Position numbers and translations under genes: made by a program. Positions 16,410 to 25,058 of a DNA stretch of 60,740 nt are shown here, in pieces. The stretch comes from Sulfurovum sp. Lineage in GTDB: Bacteria > Campylobacterota > Campylobacteria > Campylobacterales > Sulfurovaceae. Every line of letters begins with the position of its first letter. Within the stretch, counting starts at the first letter, position 1. The stretch lies in contig JAUUDF010000016.1 of NCBI GenBank assembly GCA_030826885.1, forward strand, positions 1 through 60,740, read 5' to 3'. Below the pieces are notes generated by a model. The model saw nothing but the letters and a program-made list of their open reading frames with translations. It was not told where the DNA came from and searched no databases.

Positions 16410-17183
16410 ATGGAGCTTGCCTCGACACTTTCTTTGGAAATGTTCGGAGAACCGTTTTTGCTGGAAAAACGGATACGGCTGCTGCATGCGATCAGAAAGC
16501 ATGGTTCCATCTCCAAGGCGGCAAAGGCAGTGCCCATGAGTTACAAAAGTGCGTGGGATGCGGTGGATGCGATGAATTCGCTTGCTCCCGAACCGATGGT
16601 CATACGCGAGACCGGAGGCAAAGACGGCGGGGGTACAGTGCTGACCGCCTATGCCGAGAAACTGCTTGAGTACTATACCCTGCTCAAAGAAGAGCATCAG
16701 CGTTTTATGCATAGACTCGAAAATCTCTCAAATATGCATGAAGGAACATTCGGCACTCTTGGCCGAATGGCCCTGCAGCTTTCGGCGCGCAATCAGATAC
16801 AGGCGAGTGTGGAAAATGTGGTTGCCAAAGGCGTAAGTGCGCAGATCGATCTGCGGCTCAAGGGCGGGCAACTGCTCCGCTCCAAGATCACTACCGAAGC
16901 GGCGGAGGAGCTTGGTATTGCCAAGGGGCAGCGGGTGATCGCGCTCTGCAAGTCCTCCAATGTCTTTGTCCTGCAAGAGGCGGAAGTGTGCAGGGAGAAT
17001 GTGCTGGAGGGGCGTATCGTTTCGCTCGAAGAGGGAGAGGATAGTGTGAAGGTTGTAACGGATATCGGCGGGTATGACCGGATTGTTTCGGTATTCCCGT
17101 CAGATGACCCTGCCGCCGGGCTTGAAGCGGGACAGGGTGTGAGGCTTACAGTCAAACCAAAAGATGTGATGATAGGAAGGTAA
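16410..17183 (+). CDS. modE: Molybdate-dependent transcriptional regulator ModE
   Basis: 257 residues. The N-terminal winged helix-turn-helix (RIRLLHAIRKHGSISKAAKAV ... YKSAWDAVDAMN) is typical of ModE. Two TOBE/Mop molybdate-binding domains follow: about residues 124-186 (SARNQIQASVENV ...) and 190-257. Molybdate binding converts ModE to a repressor of uptake genes. Two operator-like palindromes lie just upstream. The porin ATG directly follows the TAA (TAAATG). The ModC encoded here lacks a TOBE domain, so ModE carries the Mop modules of this operon. Confidence 0.92.
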   Translation: MELASTLSLEMFGEPFLLEKRIRLLHAIRKHGSISKAAKAVPMSYKSAWDAVDAMNSLAPEPMVIRETGGKDGGGTVLTAYAEKLLEYYTLLKEEHQRFMHRLENLSNMHEGTFGTLGRMALQLSARNQIQASVENVVAKGVSAQIDLRLKGGQLLRSKITTEAAEELGIAKGQRVIALCKSSNVFVLQEAEVCRENVLEGRIVSLEEGEDSVKVVTDIGGYDRIVSVFPSDDPAAGLEAGQGVRLTVKPKDVMIGR

Positions 17184-18668
17184 ATGAAAATAGAACGATT
17201 TGCAGGTTTTGCAGCTATGGTTATGTTGGGTGCGTCCCTCTACGCGCAGACACTTCACAAACCCAAACACTCGCTCTTGCCCAATATGGTGCATATTTAT
17301 AATGAAAAAACACAAACCGCAGAGAATATGGAGGAGATGGTTACCAAAGGGGAGTGGTATGGCAGACTGCGTACCCACCTCTTTGTCGACAAGTGGGCAC
17401 ACGAGCTGCAAAAGAACGGCAAATACTTTCGAAAAGACAACACCATTGCGGGGATTGGCGGAAGTTTAACGTACAGAACCGCTTATTATCAAGGCTTTGG
17501 TGCAACTGCAGGACTCTATTTTACCCAGGGTATCGGCAATCTGGGACGTGACAATACATACCTTTACAAAGCGGGCAAGGATACCCTCAGTCGCTATGAC
17601 AGACTTGGAGAGGGGAAAAATTACATTGCTGTCTTTGCGGAAGCCTATCTGGAGTATCGTTACAGTCATACCGATGTCAAAGCCGGACGACAGATTTTCG
17701 AGAGTTTTCTGACGGCAAGCAATGACGGAAAGATGATCCCCAATACCTTTCAGGGTATATCGGTCATCTCTCACGATTTGAAGGATACAGTGTTTAAAGC
17801 GGCCTATTTCACCAGGCAGAAATTGCGTGATCACAGCAGCTTTCACCATCTATTGGCAACCGGCTTTGTCAAAGATGTGCCTTACTCCTACTACACACAG
17901 AATGACGATGCCGGGATGCACAGGGGATTGAGCCTTTCCAAGCTCAAGGCAAGAGGTATCGATGACAGACTGATTGTATTTGAGGCAAAAAACAGCAGCA
18001 TTGACAACTTCCTCTTGACTGCCAACTATACTGCTGTACCCGACCTGCTCTCCTGTGCAATGATGCAGGTTGACTATACCCTCAAGCGTGGAGACTGGAC
18101 ATTCAGACCGGGGCTACGCTATATGCAGCAGTTTGACAATGGTGCCGGTGTCATTGGCGGAGCAAGCAAAAAAGGGGTTGTAGCAGGCTATAAAGATCCG
18201 ACGTCACTGAATAGTTGGCTTCTTGGTGTGCGTCTGGATACGAAGGTCGATGAGTGGACATTTCGTGCCGCTTACTCACAGGTGGCGGACAAGGCGGATA
18301 TTATTGCGCCGTGGAGAGGATTTCCAACAGGCGGATTTACCCGTCTGATGGGGCAGTACAACTGGGATGCCAATACAAAAACGTATGCGTTTAAAGCAGG
18401 GTACGATTTTAAATCTTACGATACCAAAATAGTTGGAAGTTTTGGTTATCAGGATTTTGATGATGCAAAAGCTGCCGTATCTGCCGATGACAGGGTAGCG
18501 GTCCTGGAGGTAATGCAGGGGTTTGACAGCAAAGCACAGATTTACTGGAAGGCGCGTTATGCCCATGTCTGGGGTGATGAGCATACGCCGTTGCCCGGCA
18601 GTGTCGGCAAATACAAGCTTGACCCGTCCTATGATGAGTTTCGATTTGAAGTAGATTATCTTTTTTAA
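17184..18668 (+). CDS. Outer-membrane porin, OprD-like (molybdate operon)
   Basis: 494 residues with a signal peptide (AAMVMLGASLYAQ) and many alternating beta-strand segments. It ends in FEVDYLF; a C-terminal Phe is the outer-membrane assembly signal. The N-terminal region (GEWYGRLRTHLFVDKW, ITYRTAYYQGFGATAGLYF-like) fits OprD-family porins of Campylobacterota. Unusually it is encoded between modE and modA, with no gap to modE and 9 nt before modA, so it is almost surely expressed with the molybdate transporter. A channel for molybdate, tungstate or a similar anion is an inference from context. Beta-barrel nature is well supported; substrate is not. Confidence 0.82.
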   Translation: MKIERFAGFAAMVMLGASLYAQTLHKPKHSLLPNMVHIYNEKTQTAENMEEMVTKGEWYGRLRTHLFVDKWAHELQKNGKYFRKDNTIAGIGGSLTYRTAYYQGFGATAGLYFTQGIGNLGRDNTYLYKAGKDTLSRYDRLGEGKNYIAVFAEAYLEYRYSHTDVKAGRQIFESFLTASNDGKMIPNTFQGISVISHDLKDTVFKAAYFTRQKLRDHSSFHHLLATGFVKDVPYSYYTQNDDAGMHRGLSLSKLKARGIDDRLIVFEAKNSSIDNFLLTANYTAVPDLLSCAMMQVDYTLKRGDWTFRPGLRYMQQFDNGAGVIGGASKKGVVAGYKDPTSLNSWLLGVRLDTKVDEWTFRAAYSQVADKADIIAPWRGFPTGGFTRLMGQYNWDANTKTYAFKAGYDFKSYDTKIVGSFGYQDFDDAKAAVSADDRVAVLEVMQGFDSKAQIYWKARYAHVWGDEHTPLPGSVGKYKLDPSYDEFRFEVDYLF

Positions 18669-18677
18669 GGAGTGGGA

Positions 18678-19433
18678 ATGGTACGCAAACTATGCATTAT
18701 GGTTGTGATGGGGGCAGTGCTTGGTGCGGGGGAAATGACCATTTTCGCCGCAAGTGATCTGAAGTTCGCACTCGATACGGTCAAAGCGCGGTTTTTGCAA
18801 TCGCATCCAAAGGCTACGATTCGTATGATTTACGGTTCATCCGGAAAAGGGCGGGTACAGGTTGCCAACGGTGCACCCTTTGACCTCTACTTCTCTGCCA
18901 ATATGGATTATGTGCAGCAGCTTTACAAAAACGGTAACATTGTTACAAAGCCGAAACTTTATGCCATTGGCAGGCTTGTGATATGGAGCACGAATGATGC
19001 ATTTGACGCGACCAAGGGGTTTGAAAACCTGACGGCACCATGGGTGGAGAAGGTTACTATTGCCAATCCTGCACATGCGCCGTACGGTCAGAAGGCAAAA
19101 CAGGCACTCGAAGCCAAAAAGCTCTATGCCGTACTCAAACCGAAGATCGTGCTGGGTGAGAATATCTCCCAGACAGCCAATTTTATTAAAAGCGGTGCGG
19201 CGGATGCAGGGATCATTGCGCTCTCATTGGTGCTGGCACCTGCTGTTGCCAAGAGCAGTCATAAAGCTTACTATCTCATCGATGACAGGTTGCATGAAGC
19301 GCTGCGGCAGGGGTATGGTATTACCAAACATGGTAAAGAGAATCCGCTTGCCCGGGATTTTTACCGTTTTTTTCAAAGCGAAGAGGCACAAACTATCATG
19401 AAACGCTACGGCTTTAGCGTTCCCAAGGAGTAG
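18678..19433 (+). CDS. modA: Molybdate ABC transporter substrate-binding protein
   Basis: 251 residues with a signal peptide (LCIMVVMGAVLGAGEM). Mature-protein motifs FAASDLKFAL, YGSSGKGRVQVANGAPFDLYFSAN and KSGAADAGIIALSL match the ModA/WtpA class of periplasmic oxyanion-binding proteins; the Ser residues of AASD and GSSG bind the anion in this family. ATG 18678 follows AAGGAG; an in-frame GTG six bases earlier is less well placed. It lies 9 nt after the porin and 3 nt before modB. Molybdate versus tungstate cannot be separated by eye. Confidence 0.93.
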   Translation: MVRKLCIMVVMGAVLGAGEMTIFAASDLKFALDTVKARFLQSHPKATIRMIYGSSGKGRVQVANGAPFDLYFSANMDYVQQLYKNGNIVTKPKLYAIGRLVIWSTNDAFDATKGFENLTAPWVEKVTIANPAHAPYGQKAKQALEAKKLYAVLKPKIVLGENISQTANFIKSGAADAGIIALSLVLAPAVAKSSHKAYYLIDDRLHEALRQGYGITKHGKENPLARDFYRFFQSEEAQTIMKRYGFSVPKE

Positions 19434-19436
19434 CAT

Positions 19437-20132
19437 ATGGCATGGTGGCAGCAGATAGAGTGGAGCCCTTTTGTGCTTTCGTTCAAACTGGCAGGGGTCA
19501 CGGTAGCTATTTTGTTTGTCATCGCCATACCGTTTGCCTGGCGGCTCTCACAAAGCCGCTCGCGCTTCAAGCCGCTGCTTGAGGCGATGACTGCGCTGCC
19601 GATTGTCCTGCCGCCTTCCGTTTTGGGTTTTTATATGCTGATGCTGCTTTCGCACAACTCTGCACTGGGGCATTTTCTTGAAGAGAGTTTCAATATAAAA
19701 CTGGCTTTCAGTTTTACCGGTCTGGTGATTGCCAGCTGTTTCTACTCCTTTCCCTTTATGGTACAGCCGCTGCAAAGCGGGTTTGAGTCGCTCAATCGGC
19801 ATATGATAGAAGCGAGCTATCTGGCAGGGAAAAATATGCATACCACACTGTTGAAGGTTGCACTGCCCAATATCAAACCTTCTCTGATTACCGCACTCAT
19901 TATCTCCTTTGCCCATACAGTCGGTGAGTTCGGGGTAGTGCTGATGGTAGGAGGGAACATCCCCGACAAGACACGTGTCGCCTCCGTGGCGATCTATGAT
20001 CTGGTTGAAGTGATGGACTATGACAAAGCCAATCTCTATGCCGGTGTGTTGCTGCTCTTTAGTTTCAGCGTACTGGTAAGTGTCTACTGGTTTAACTATC
20101 GTCACAAAATTCGTGTGGGAACGGTACTCTGA
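19437..20132 (+). CDS. modB: Molybdate ABC transporter permease
   Basis: 231 residues with about five membrane helices. The cytoplasmic coupling motif appears as EASYLAGKNMHTTLLKVALPNIKPSLI, the EAA-type loop of binding-protein-dependent permeases, and the helix before it has the LPIVLPPSVLGFYML pattern typical of ModB. It forms the channel dimer that pairs with ModC. Start ATG 19437 has AAGGAG upstream. Its TGA overlaps the modC ATG (TGATG), indicating coupled translation. Confidence 0.94.
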   Translation: MAWWQQIEWSPFVLSFKLAGVTVAILFVIAIPFAWRLSQSRSRFKPLLEAMTALPIVLPPSVLGFYMLMLLSHNSALGHFLEESFNIKLAFSFTGLVIASCFYSFPFMVQPLQSGFESLNRHMIEASYLAGKNMHTTLLKVALPNIKPSLITALIISFAHTVGEFGVVLMVGGNIPDKTRVASVAIYDLVEVMDYDKANLYAGVLLLFSFSVLVSVYWFNYRHKIRVGTVL

Positions 20133-20797
20133 TGCTGCGTATTGATGTTCAAAAGCCGATACACGGCAGCAGCGGATATATGACACTCTTTGTCAATCAG
20201 CAGGTTGACAAGGGTGACTTTGTTGTCATTATGGGAGAGAGCGGTGCAGGGAAGAGTACACTGCTGCGTATCATTGCAGGACTTGAAGAAGCCAAGGGGA
20301 AAATGACAATGGGTAATGCTGTGTGGCAGGATGCACACAAGAGGCTGCCCATACAGCAGCGAAATGTCGGTTTCGTTTTTCAGGACTATGCACTGTTTGA
20401 CAATATGAGTGTCAAGGAAAACCTTCTGTTTGTCAATGCCGATGTTCCCCTGGCGGAAGAGCTGCTTGAGATGATGGAGATCACACAAATCGCACAGCGC
20501 AATGTCACGACACTCAGTGGCGGACAGAAGCAGCGTGTGGCTCTGGCAAGGGCACTCATGCGACGTCCGAAACTGCTCTTGATGGATGAACCTCTCAGTG
20601 CGCTCGATCCGCGTATACGACGCAAACTCAGCCGACAGATACTTGCACTTCATGAGCGCTTTGGCATGACCACGCTGATGGTCAGCCATGATGTGACAGA
20701 GGCCAAAGCGATGGCCACGCGGCTGTGGTTTGTGGAGTCCGCAGAGGTGCATGAGTATCCGCTTTCAATGCTTGATGCGCTCTATGAGGAGGAGTGA
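20132..20797 (+). CDS. modC: Molybdate ABC transporter ATP-binding protein (short form)
   Basis: 221 residues, an ABC ATPase: Walker A GESGAGKST (residues 35-43), Q-loop FVFQDYALF, signature LSGGQKQR (127-134), Walker B LLLMDEP (147-153) and switch His in VSHDVTEA. It is about 130 residues shorter than E. coli ModC because the C-terminal Mop/TOBE regulatory domain is missing. Direct feedback inhibition by molybdate on the transporter is therefore unlikely, and control would rest on ModE. Its TGA overlaps the following ATG. Confidence 0.93.
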   Translation: MLRIDVQKPIHGSSGYMTLFVNQQVDKGDFVVIMGESGAGKSTLLRIIAGLEEAKGKMTMGNAVWQDAHKRLPIQQRNVGFVFQDYALFDNMSVKENLLFVNADVPLAEELLEMMEITQIAQRNVTTLSGGQKQRVALARALMRRPKLLLMDEPLSALDPRIRRKLSRQILALHERFGMTTLMVSHDVTEAKAMATRLWFVESAEVHEYPLSMLDALYEEE

Positions 20798-21570
20798 TGG
20801 CAAAAGAGCGTGGGAAATACGATTATAACTTTGACGGTTTTGTCGAAAAGTTTGAAAAGTCCATTTACGGTTCATTCAAAGGCGAGTGGCGGCTGAAACT
20901 GCTGCAAGAAGACCTCTCTATGCTACAGAAATCAGCACCGATGCAGGTGTGGGATGCAGGCTGCGGACTGGGGCAGATGGCACTCTGGTTTGCCCAGGGT
21001 GGTCACAGGCTTACCTGTAACGATATTTCGTTCAAGATGCTTGAAAAAGCGAAAGAGATGTTTGAGAAAGCAGGGTGTCAGGCAGATATTCACAAGGCCC
21101 CGGCACAGGAAATTGCCCAGACGCTTCCACCGCAGGATCTGGTGCTTTACCATGCTGTCATCGAGTGGACGGCAAAGCCGCTGGAGACACTGGAGATCGT
21201 TGCATCGAAAGTAAAACCCGGCGGGCATCTCTCTTTACTCTTCTTCAATCAGCATTCACTCATTTACCGTAATGTGATGCAGGGAAGCTGGCGGCTGAAA
21301 ACCATACTTGAAAACCGATGGTACGGCAGAGGAAAACGCCTTACACCACCGCACCCGCAAGCCCCGGAGGTGATTGCAGACTGGTTAACATCCCATGGAT
21401 TTGAAATAAAAGTACAGACGGGTATTAGGATCTTTCACGACTACATGGACAAAGAGGTGCTCAAACAGACCGATCTGGAGGAGCTGATGGCACTTGAATA
21501 CCGCTATTGCAGGCAACCAACCTTCAGAAATATGGGACGGTATATACATATATTGGCAAAACGGAATTAG
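20797..21570 (+). CDS. cmoM: tRNA 5-carboxymethoxyuridine methyltransferase-like (CmoM/SmtA)
   Basis: 257 residues, class I SAM methyltransferase with motif I VWDAGCGLGQMALWF near residues 50-60. The alignment with E. coli CmoM is strong by eye: NFDGFVEKFEKSIYGSFKG at the start, LVLYHAVIEWTAKP in the middle, TGIRIFHDYM and EYRYCRQPTFRNMGRYIH at the end. CmoM methylates cmo5U34 in tRNA to mcmo5U. It is translationally coupled to modC (TGATG), an odd pairing for a tRNA enzyme. ATG 20797 is preferred over GTG 20794. Its end overlaps the converging diguanylate cyclase gene by 4 nt. Confidence 0.85.
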   Translation: MAKERGKYDYNFDGFVEKFEKSIYGSFKGEWRLKLLQEDLSMLQKSAPMQVWDAGCGLGQMALWFAQGGHRLTCNDISFKMLEKAKEMFEKAGCQADIHKAPAQEIAQTLPPQDLVLYHAVIEWTAKPLETLEIVASKVKPGGHLSLLFFNQHSLIYRNVMQGSWRLKTILENRWYGRGKRLTPPHPQAPEVIADWLTSHGFEIKVQTGIRIFHDYMDKEVLKQTDLEELMALEYRYCRQPTFRNMGRYIHILAKRN

Positions 21571-22502
21571 GAGTTTGTTGTACATACACGGTTTCTGCCT
21601 TTGGTCTTGGCAAAATAGAGAGCCTTGTCAGCTTTTTTCAGCAGTGACTCTTTCGTATCACCGTTTGCAAACTCTGAAACGCCAAAACTGCAGGTGAGTC
21701 TTGTAATATGTGAGAATGGAAAATGTGCAATCTCTTTTCTAATCCGCTGGGCAAGTTCCTGGGCATGATCGAGTGTTGTCGAAGCAGAGAGAATGACAAA
21801 CTCCTCTCCTCCCCATCGTGCCAGAAGGTCATCACCTCTCAATACATTTTTTAAAAGCGCACTCAGCTCAATGAGTACTTTGTCTCCCACATCGTGTCCA
21901 TAGGTATCGTTAATTGTTTTAAAGTGGTCAATATCCAGCAGAATGATGCTAAAAGGGGTGCCATATACGGTTGCATCACGTATGGCAAAAGCGAGCATGG
22001 TATTGAACTTTTTCCGGTTGTAAATATGTGTGAGTTCATCCTTTTCCGCATCCTGGGTGATGGACTCTTTTTCCGCGATGACTTTTGAAATGTTGTAAAA
22101 GGTGACCAAATAGCGGTTAGGATGAATCTGGTTTACCTGCATCGAAAATGTCTGGGTACGGTTTTGCAACTGCATCGTTACCTTGATATTCTGATATTTT
22201 TCCAATTTCGTCACCCAGTTTATCGATACAACAAAACGATGATCGTCAGTAGGAACTTCTTTGAAAAGCTTGCCCAAATAGGGGGTTTTTTGCAGCAGCG
22301 TATCCAGCTCTTTAAAGCCGAGAAGGTTCAGCCCTGTCTGGTTCATAGCAATTATTCTGGTACGGTCTGTAAGGACGGTAATGTTGTTGTTAAATTCAAT
22401 GAATTGGCGCAAATGCCTGTCAAAAGAGTTCTTTTCATAGAGTATGAAAGCAGCAATAATGAGGGCGAATATCAAGAAACATATACTGTAAATATAGTCC
22501 AA
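21567..22502 (-). CDS. Membrane diguanylate cyclase with PAS-like sensor
   Basis: 311 residues: one N-terminal membrane helix (IYSICFLIFALIIAAFILY), a PAS-like region (about 40-145, with ITVLTDRTRIIAMNQTGLNLLGF), and a GGDEF domain from about 150. The active site is GGEEF (231-235), and the inhibitory c-di-GMP site RGDD (222-225) lies exactly five residues before it, so the enzyme should be active and feedback controlled. It makes cyclic di-GMP, which directs attachment versus swimming. Preceded by an AT-rich 115-nt gap after lgt. Confidence 0.92.
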   Translation of the reverse strand: MDYIYSICFLIFALIIAAFILYEKNSFDRHLRQFIEFNNNITVLTDRTRIIAMNQTGLNLLGFKELDTLLQKTPYLGKLFKEVPTDDHRFVVSINWVTKLEKYQNIKVTMQLQNRTQTFSMQVNQIHPNRYLVTFYNISKVIAEKESITQDAEKDELTHIYNRKKFNTMLAFAIRDATVYGTPFSIILLDIDHFKTINDTYGHDVGDKVLIELSALLKNVLRGDDLLARWGGEEFVILSASTTLDHAQELAQRIRKEIAHFPFSHITRLTCSFGVSEFANGDTKESLLKKADKALYFAKTKGRNRVCTTNS

Positions 22503-22617
22503 AATGCCCTCCCCATAATGATATATTAATTATAAACATTTTAAACTTTAAAGAAGTCTATGATAAAAATTATTATATAAAATATAATTTTTGTTAGATA
22601 AAAAAAGTGATTTACGG

Positions 22618-23418
22618 TTATTTTTGGGAACTATACATATGTTTCAGTGCCCATATAGTCCACAGGAGACCGAGTAGAATGAAGGGAATGCTAAGTACCT
22701 GGCCTGTTGTAAAGGGAATGTCCCATTGATAGTCGGCCTGTTTTGTTTTGACGAACTCAAGTGCGAACCGTACCGAAAAGACAAGCAAAAAGAAAAGTCC
22801 GGGGAAGAGCCTGGTAACTGCCTGGGGTTTAAGTAGGAGGTAGAGTACCCAGAGGAGTATGAAAACAGCAAAATAGCTGAATGCTTCATAGAGCTGCACG
22901 GGATGGCGCGGGAGCATATCGATACGTGCAAACACGATGCCCCATGGTTTGTCTGTCGGTATGCCGACGATCTCGGAGTTGAAGAAATTTCCAATACGGA
23001 TGGCTGCCGCGGCCAGTGCACCGGGTATGGCAACCCTGGAGATAAGCCAGAGAAAGGATTCGTGGTATTTCCGGCAAAAAAGATACATCGCAAGCAGGAC
23101 ACCTATGAGCCCTCCGTGGCTGGCAAGACCTCCTTTCCATATCTTGAATATCTCAAGCGGATGGGCAAGGTAAAAATCCGGTTCATAGGCAAGGCAGTGC
23201 ATCAGCCTTGCACCGACAACCGTACCGACAAGCAGGTAGATGAGCAGTGTGTCAAGGAGTGCAGGATCTCTGCCTTCACGGGTATAGATCCACTGCATGA
23301 AACGGAAACCGACAAGAAAGGAGCCGACGAAAAAGAGCCCGTACCAGCGTACCTGCAGAGATCCAAGGTGCAGTAAAACGGGGTCGATATCCCAGATGAT
23401 GTGAGAAGTTGAGTTCAT
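22618..23418 (-). CDS. lgt: Prolipoprotein diacylglyceryl transferase
   Basis: 266 residues with about seven membrane helices. Family motifs: VRWYGLFFVGSFLVG, GARLMHCLAYEP, KGGLASHGGLIGV (the essential His-Gly region) and RIGNFFNSEIVG with the conserved Arg and Asn. Lgt moves diacylglycerol onto the lipobox cysteine of prelipoproteins, such as the one encoded at 38.0 kb. ATG 23418 lies two bases after the trpA stop; an in-frame TTG at 23424 overlaps that stop. Co-transcribed with trpA. Confidence 0.94.
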   Translation of the reverse strand: MNSTSHIIWDIDPVLLHLGSLQVRWYGLFFVGSFLVGFRFMQWIYTREGRDPALLDTLLIYLLVGTVVGARLMHCLAYEPDFYLAHPLEIFKIWKGGLASHGGLIGVLLAMYLFCRKYHESFLWLISRVAIPGALAAAAIRIGNFFNSEIVGIPTDKPWGIVFARIDMLPRHPVQLYEAFSYFAVFILLWVLYLLLKPQAVTRLFPGLFFLLVFSVRFALEFVKTKQADYQWDIPFTTGQVLSIPFILLGLLWTIWALKHMYSSQK

Positions 23419-23420
23419 GT

Positions 23421-24161
23421 TCAACTGTTGATCTTCTCTTTGATCTCTCTGGCTATCTGTGCAATACTGGTAATCTTTTGTGTGTGGCTGAGTGTATCGT
23501 CAAGCAGCACTTTGACAAATGCCGATCCGACTATGACACCGTCAACACCTTTGGCTTTCTCTCTGGCCGTGTTCCGGTCGACCCCGAACCCGACAAATAC
23601 CGGTGTATCGGTAGATGCTTTGATGTGAGAGACCACTTCCTGAAGATCTTCGCTTTTACCCGTACCGGTGATACCGGCATAGGCGACAAGATAGATGAAC
23701 TTCTTGGCATTTTTGGTAATTCTGGCGATACGTTCCTGTGGATCGGTCGGTGCGATAAAGTCGATGAGGTGAAGCCCTGCTTCCTCTATGAGCGGTTTGT
23801 ATGGCTGCGCCTCCTCAAAAGGCAGATCGGGAATAATAAAGCCGTTTACCCCTGTCTGTTTGGCCTTGGCAATGAAAGTCTCGATACCTTTATGGTAAAA
23901 GGGGTTGAAGTAGCCCATCCAGAGTGTATCGATATAGGGTGTGATCTTGGCAGAGGCTTCAAAGAGATGATCGAGTCTGAATCCGTTTTGTAGCGCTTTG
24001 AGGTTGGCGGCTTCGATCACGGGGCCATCGGCAACCGGATCCGAGAAAGGCATACCCATCTCAAGGGTATCTACTCCTGCATCGGCGAGGGCGAGTGCGG
24101 CATCTACGGTAAAGTCGAGCGAGGGGAATCCTGTGGTAATATAGGCGACTAGCTGTTTCAC
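23421..24161 (-). CDS. trpA: Tryptophan synthase alpha chain (short N-terminus)
   Basis: About 246 residues. Catalytic residues are present: Glu34 in DTLEMGMPFSDP and Asp45 in VADGP (equivalents of E. coli Glu49 and Asp60). Loop and phosphate-site motifs also fit: AYAGITGTG, GFGVDR and VIVGSAFV. The N-terminus is about 15 residues shorter than usual because translation seems to begin at GTG 24161, preceded by AAGAG; no ATG upstream fits the family. It releases indole from indole-3-glycerol phosphate for TrpB. No other trp genes are adjacent. A TATAAT lies at 24198-24193. Confidence 0.93.
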   Translation of the reverse strand: MKQLVAYITTGFPSLDFTVDAALALADAGVDTLEMGMPFSDPVADGPVIEAANLKALQNGFRLDHLFEASAKITPYIDTLWMGYFNPFYHKGIETFIAKAKQTGVNGFIIPDLPFEEAQPYKPLIEEAGLHLIDFIAPTDPQERIARITKNAKKFIYLVAYAGITGTGKSEDLQEVVSHIKASTDTPVFVGFGVDRNTAREKAKGVDGVIVGSAFVKVLLDDTLSHTQKITSIAQIAREIKEKINS

Positions 24162-24192
24162 TAAAAAACTCTTTTGTATCAATATTTGTGGT

Positions 24193-24229
24193 ATTATACA
24201 TTTTTTTGATAAAATGAGTAAAATTATAG
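24193..24229. promoter_or_regulatory. Divergent promoters trpA / panB
   Basis: On the minus strand TATAAT occupies 24198-24193, giving a trpA leader of about 25 nt. On the plus strand an AATTATAG box near 24222-24229, or TAAAAT near 24210, could serve panB, whose ATG is at 24246. No -35 boxes stand out. Confidence 0.45.
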
Positions 24230-24245
24230 CGTATAAGAGAGATCC

Positions 24246-25058
24246 ATGAGTATTCATACTCCCAAAATAGAGAAAAAAGTAACCCTCAGTACCATTGCCA
24301 AGATGAAAGGTAAAGAGCCCATAACCATGGTAACGGCCTATGATGCACTGTTTGCCAGTCTGTTTGACGGTGAAGTGGAGATGATCCTTGTCGGCGACAG
24401 CCTCAATATGAGTTTTTACGGCAAGCCCGATACGCTCAGTGCGACAATGGATCAGATGATCTACCATACGCAGGCGGTCTGCAACGGTGCCAAACTGCCC
24501 TGCATTGTGTTCGACATGCCTTTTGGCTCCTACCTGACACCGCAGCAGGCACTGGAAAATGCCGCACGGGTGTACCGTGAAACGGATGCACAGGCGGTAA
24601 AAATCGAAGGTGGCAGGGAGAAGGTCGAAGTGGTTAGAGCACTTGCCGATAACGGTATTGCCGTAGTGGCACACATTGGATTGATGCCGCAGCATGTCAG
24701 AAGCGAAGGGGGATACAAAGTACGCGGCAAAGATGCCGAAGATATAGAACGCTTAGTAGACGATGCCAAAGCGCTTGAAGCTGCGGGTGCAGCCATGGTA
24801 CTGGTAGAAGGCATCAAAAGTGAAGCTGCCAAAGCGGTAACAGAGGCGGTGAGTGTCCCTACCATTGGTATTGGAGCAGGCAATGTTACCGATGGACAGG
24901 TACTTGTTTGGAGCGATATGTTTGGCTTTTTTGAAGCGTTCAAACCCAAGTTTGTCAAACGGTATGTTGCGGGTGCAAAACTGATACGAGAGGGCATAGA
25001 AGCGTATCGCAACGAAGTAAAAGAGAGAATTTTTCCTGACACGGAGCACAGCTACTGA
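24246..25058 (+). CDS. panB: Ketopantoate hydroxymethyltransferase
   Basis: 270 residues. PanB adds a hydroxymethyl group from methylene-tetrahydrofolate to alpha-ketoisovalerate in pantothenate (CoA) synthesis. Motifs: [51 protein letters not shown] and PTIGIGAG. The metal ligands Asp (VGDS) and Glu (LVEGI) are intact. The ATG is preceded by GAGA. Its TGA overlaps the ruvB ATG (TGATG). Confidence 0.95.
   Translation: MSIHTPKIEKKVTLSTIAKMKGKEPITMVTAYDALFASLFDGEVEMILVGDSLNMSFYGKPDTLSATMDQMIYHTQAVCNGAKLPCIVFDMPFGSYLTPQQALENAARVYRETDAQAVKIEGGREKVEVVRALADNGIAVVAHIGLMPQHVRSEGGYKVRGKDAEDIERLVDDAKALEAAGAAMVLVEGIKSEAAKAVTEAVSVPTIGIGAGNVTDGQVLVWSDMFGFFEAFKPKFVKRYVAGAKLIREGIEAYRNEVKERIFPDTEHSY

Noticed and set aside
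22565-22592. Terminator between lgt and the diguanylate cyclase gene
   Set aside because: The only inverted repeat is an all-AT stem (AAAAATTAT/ATAATTTTT) without a GC core, too weak to call.
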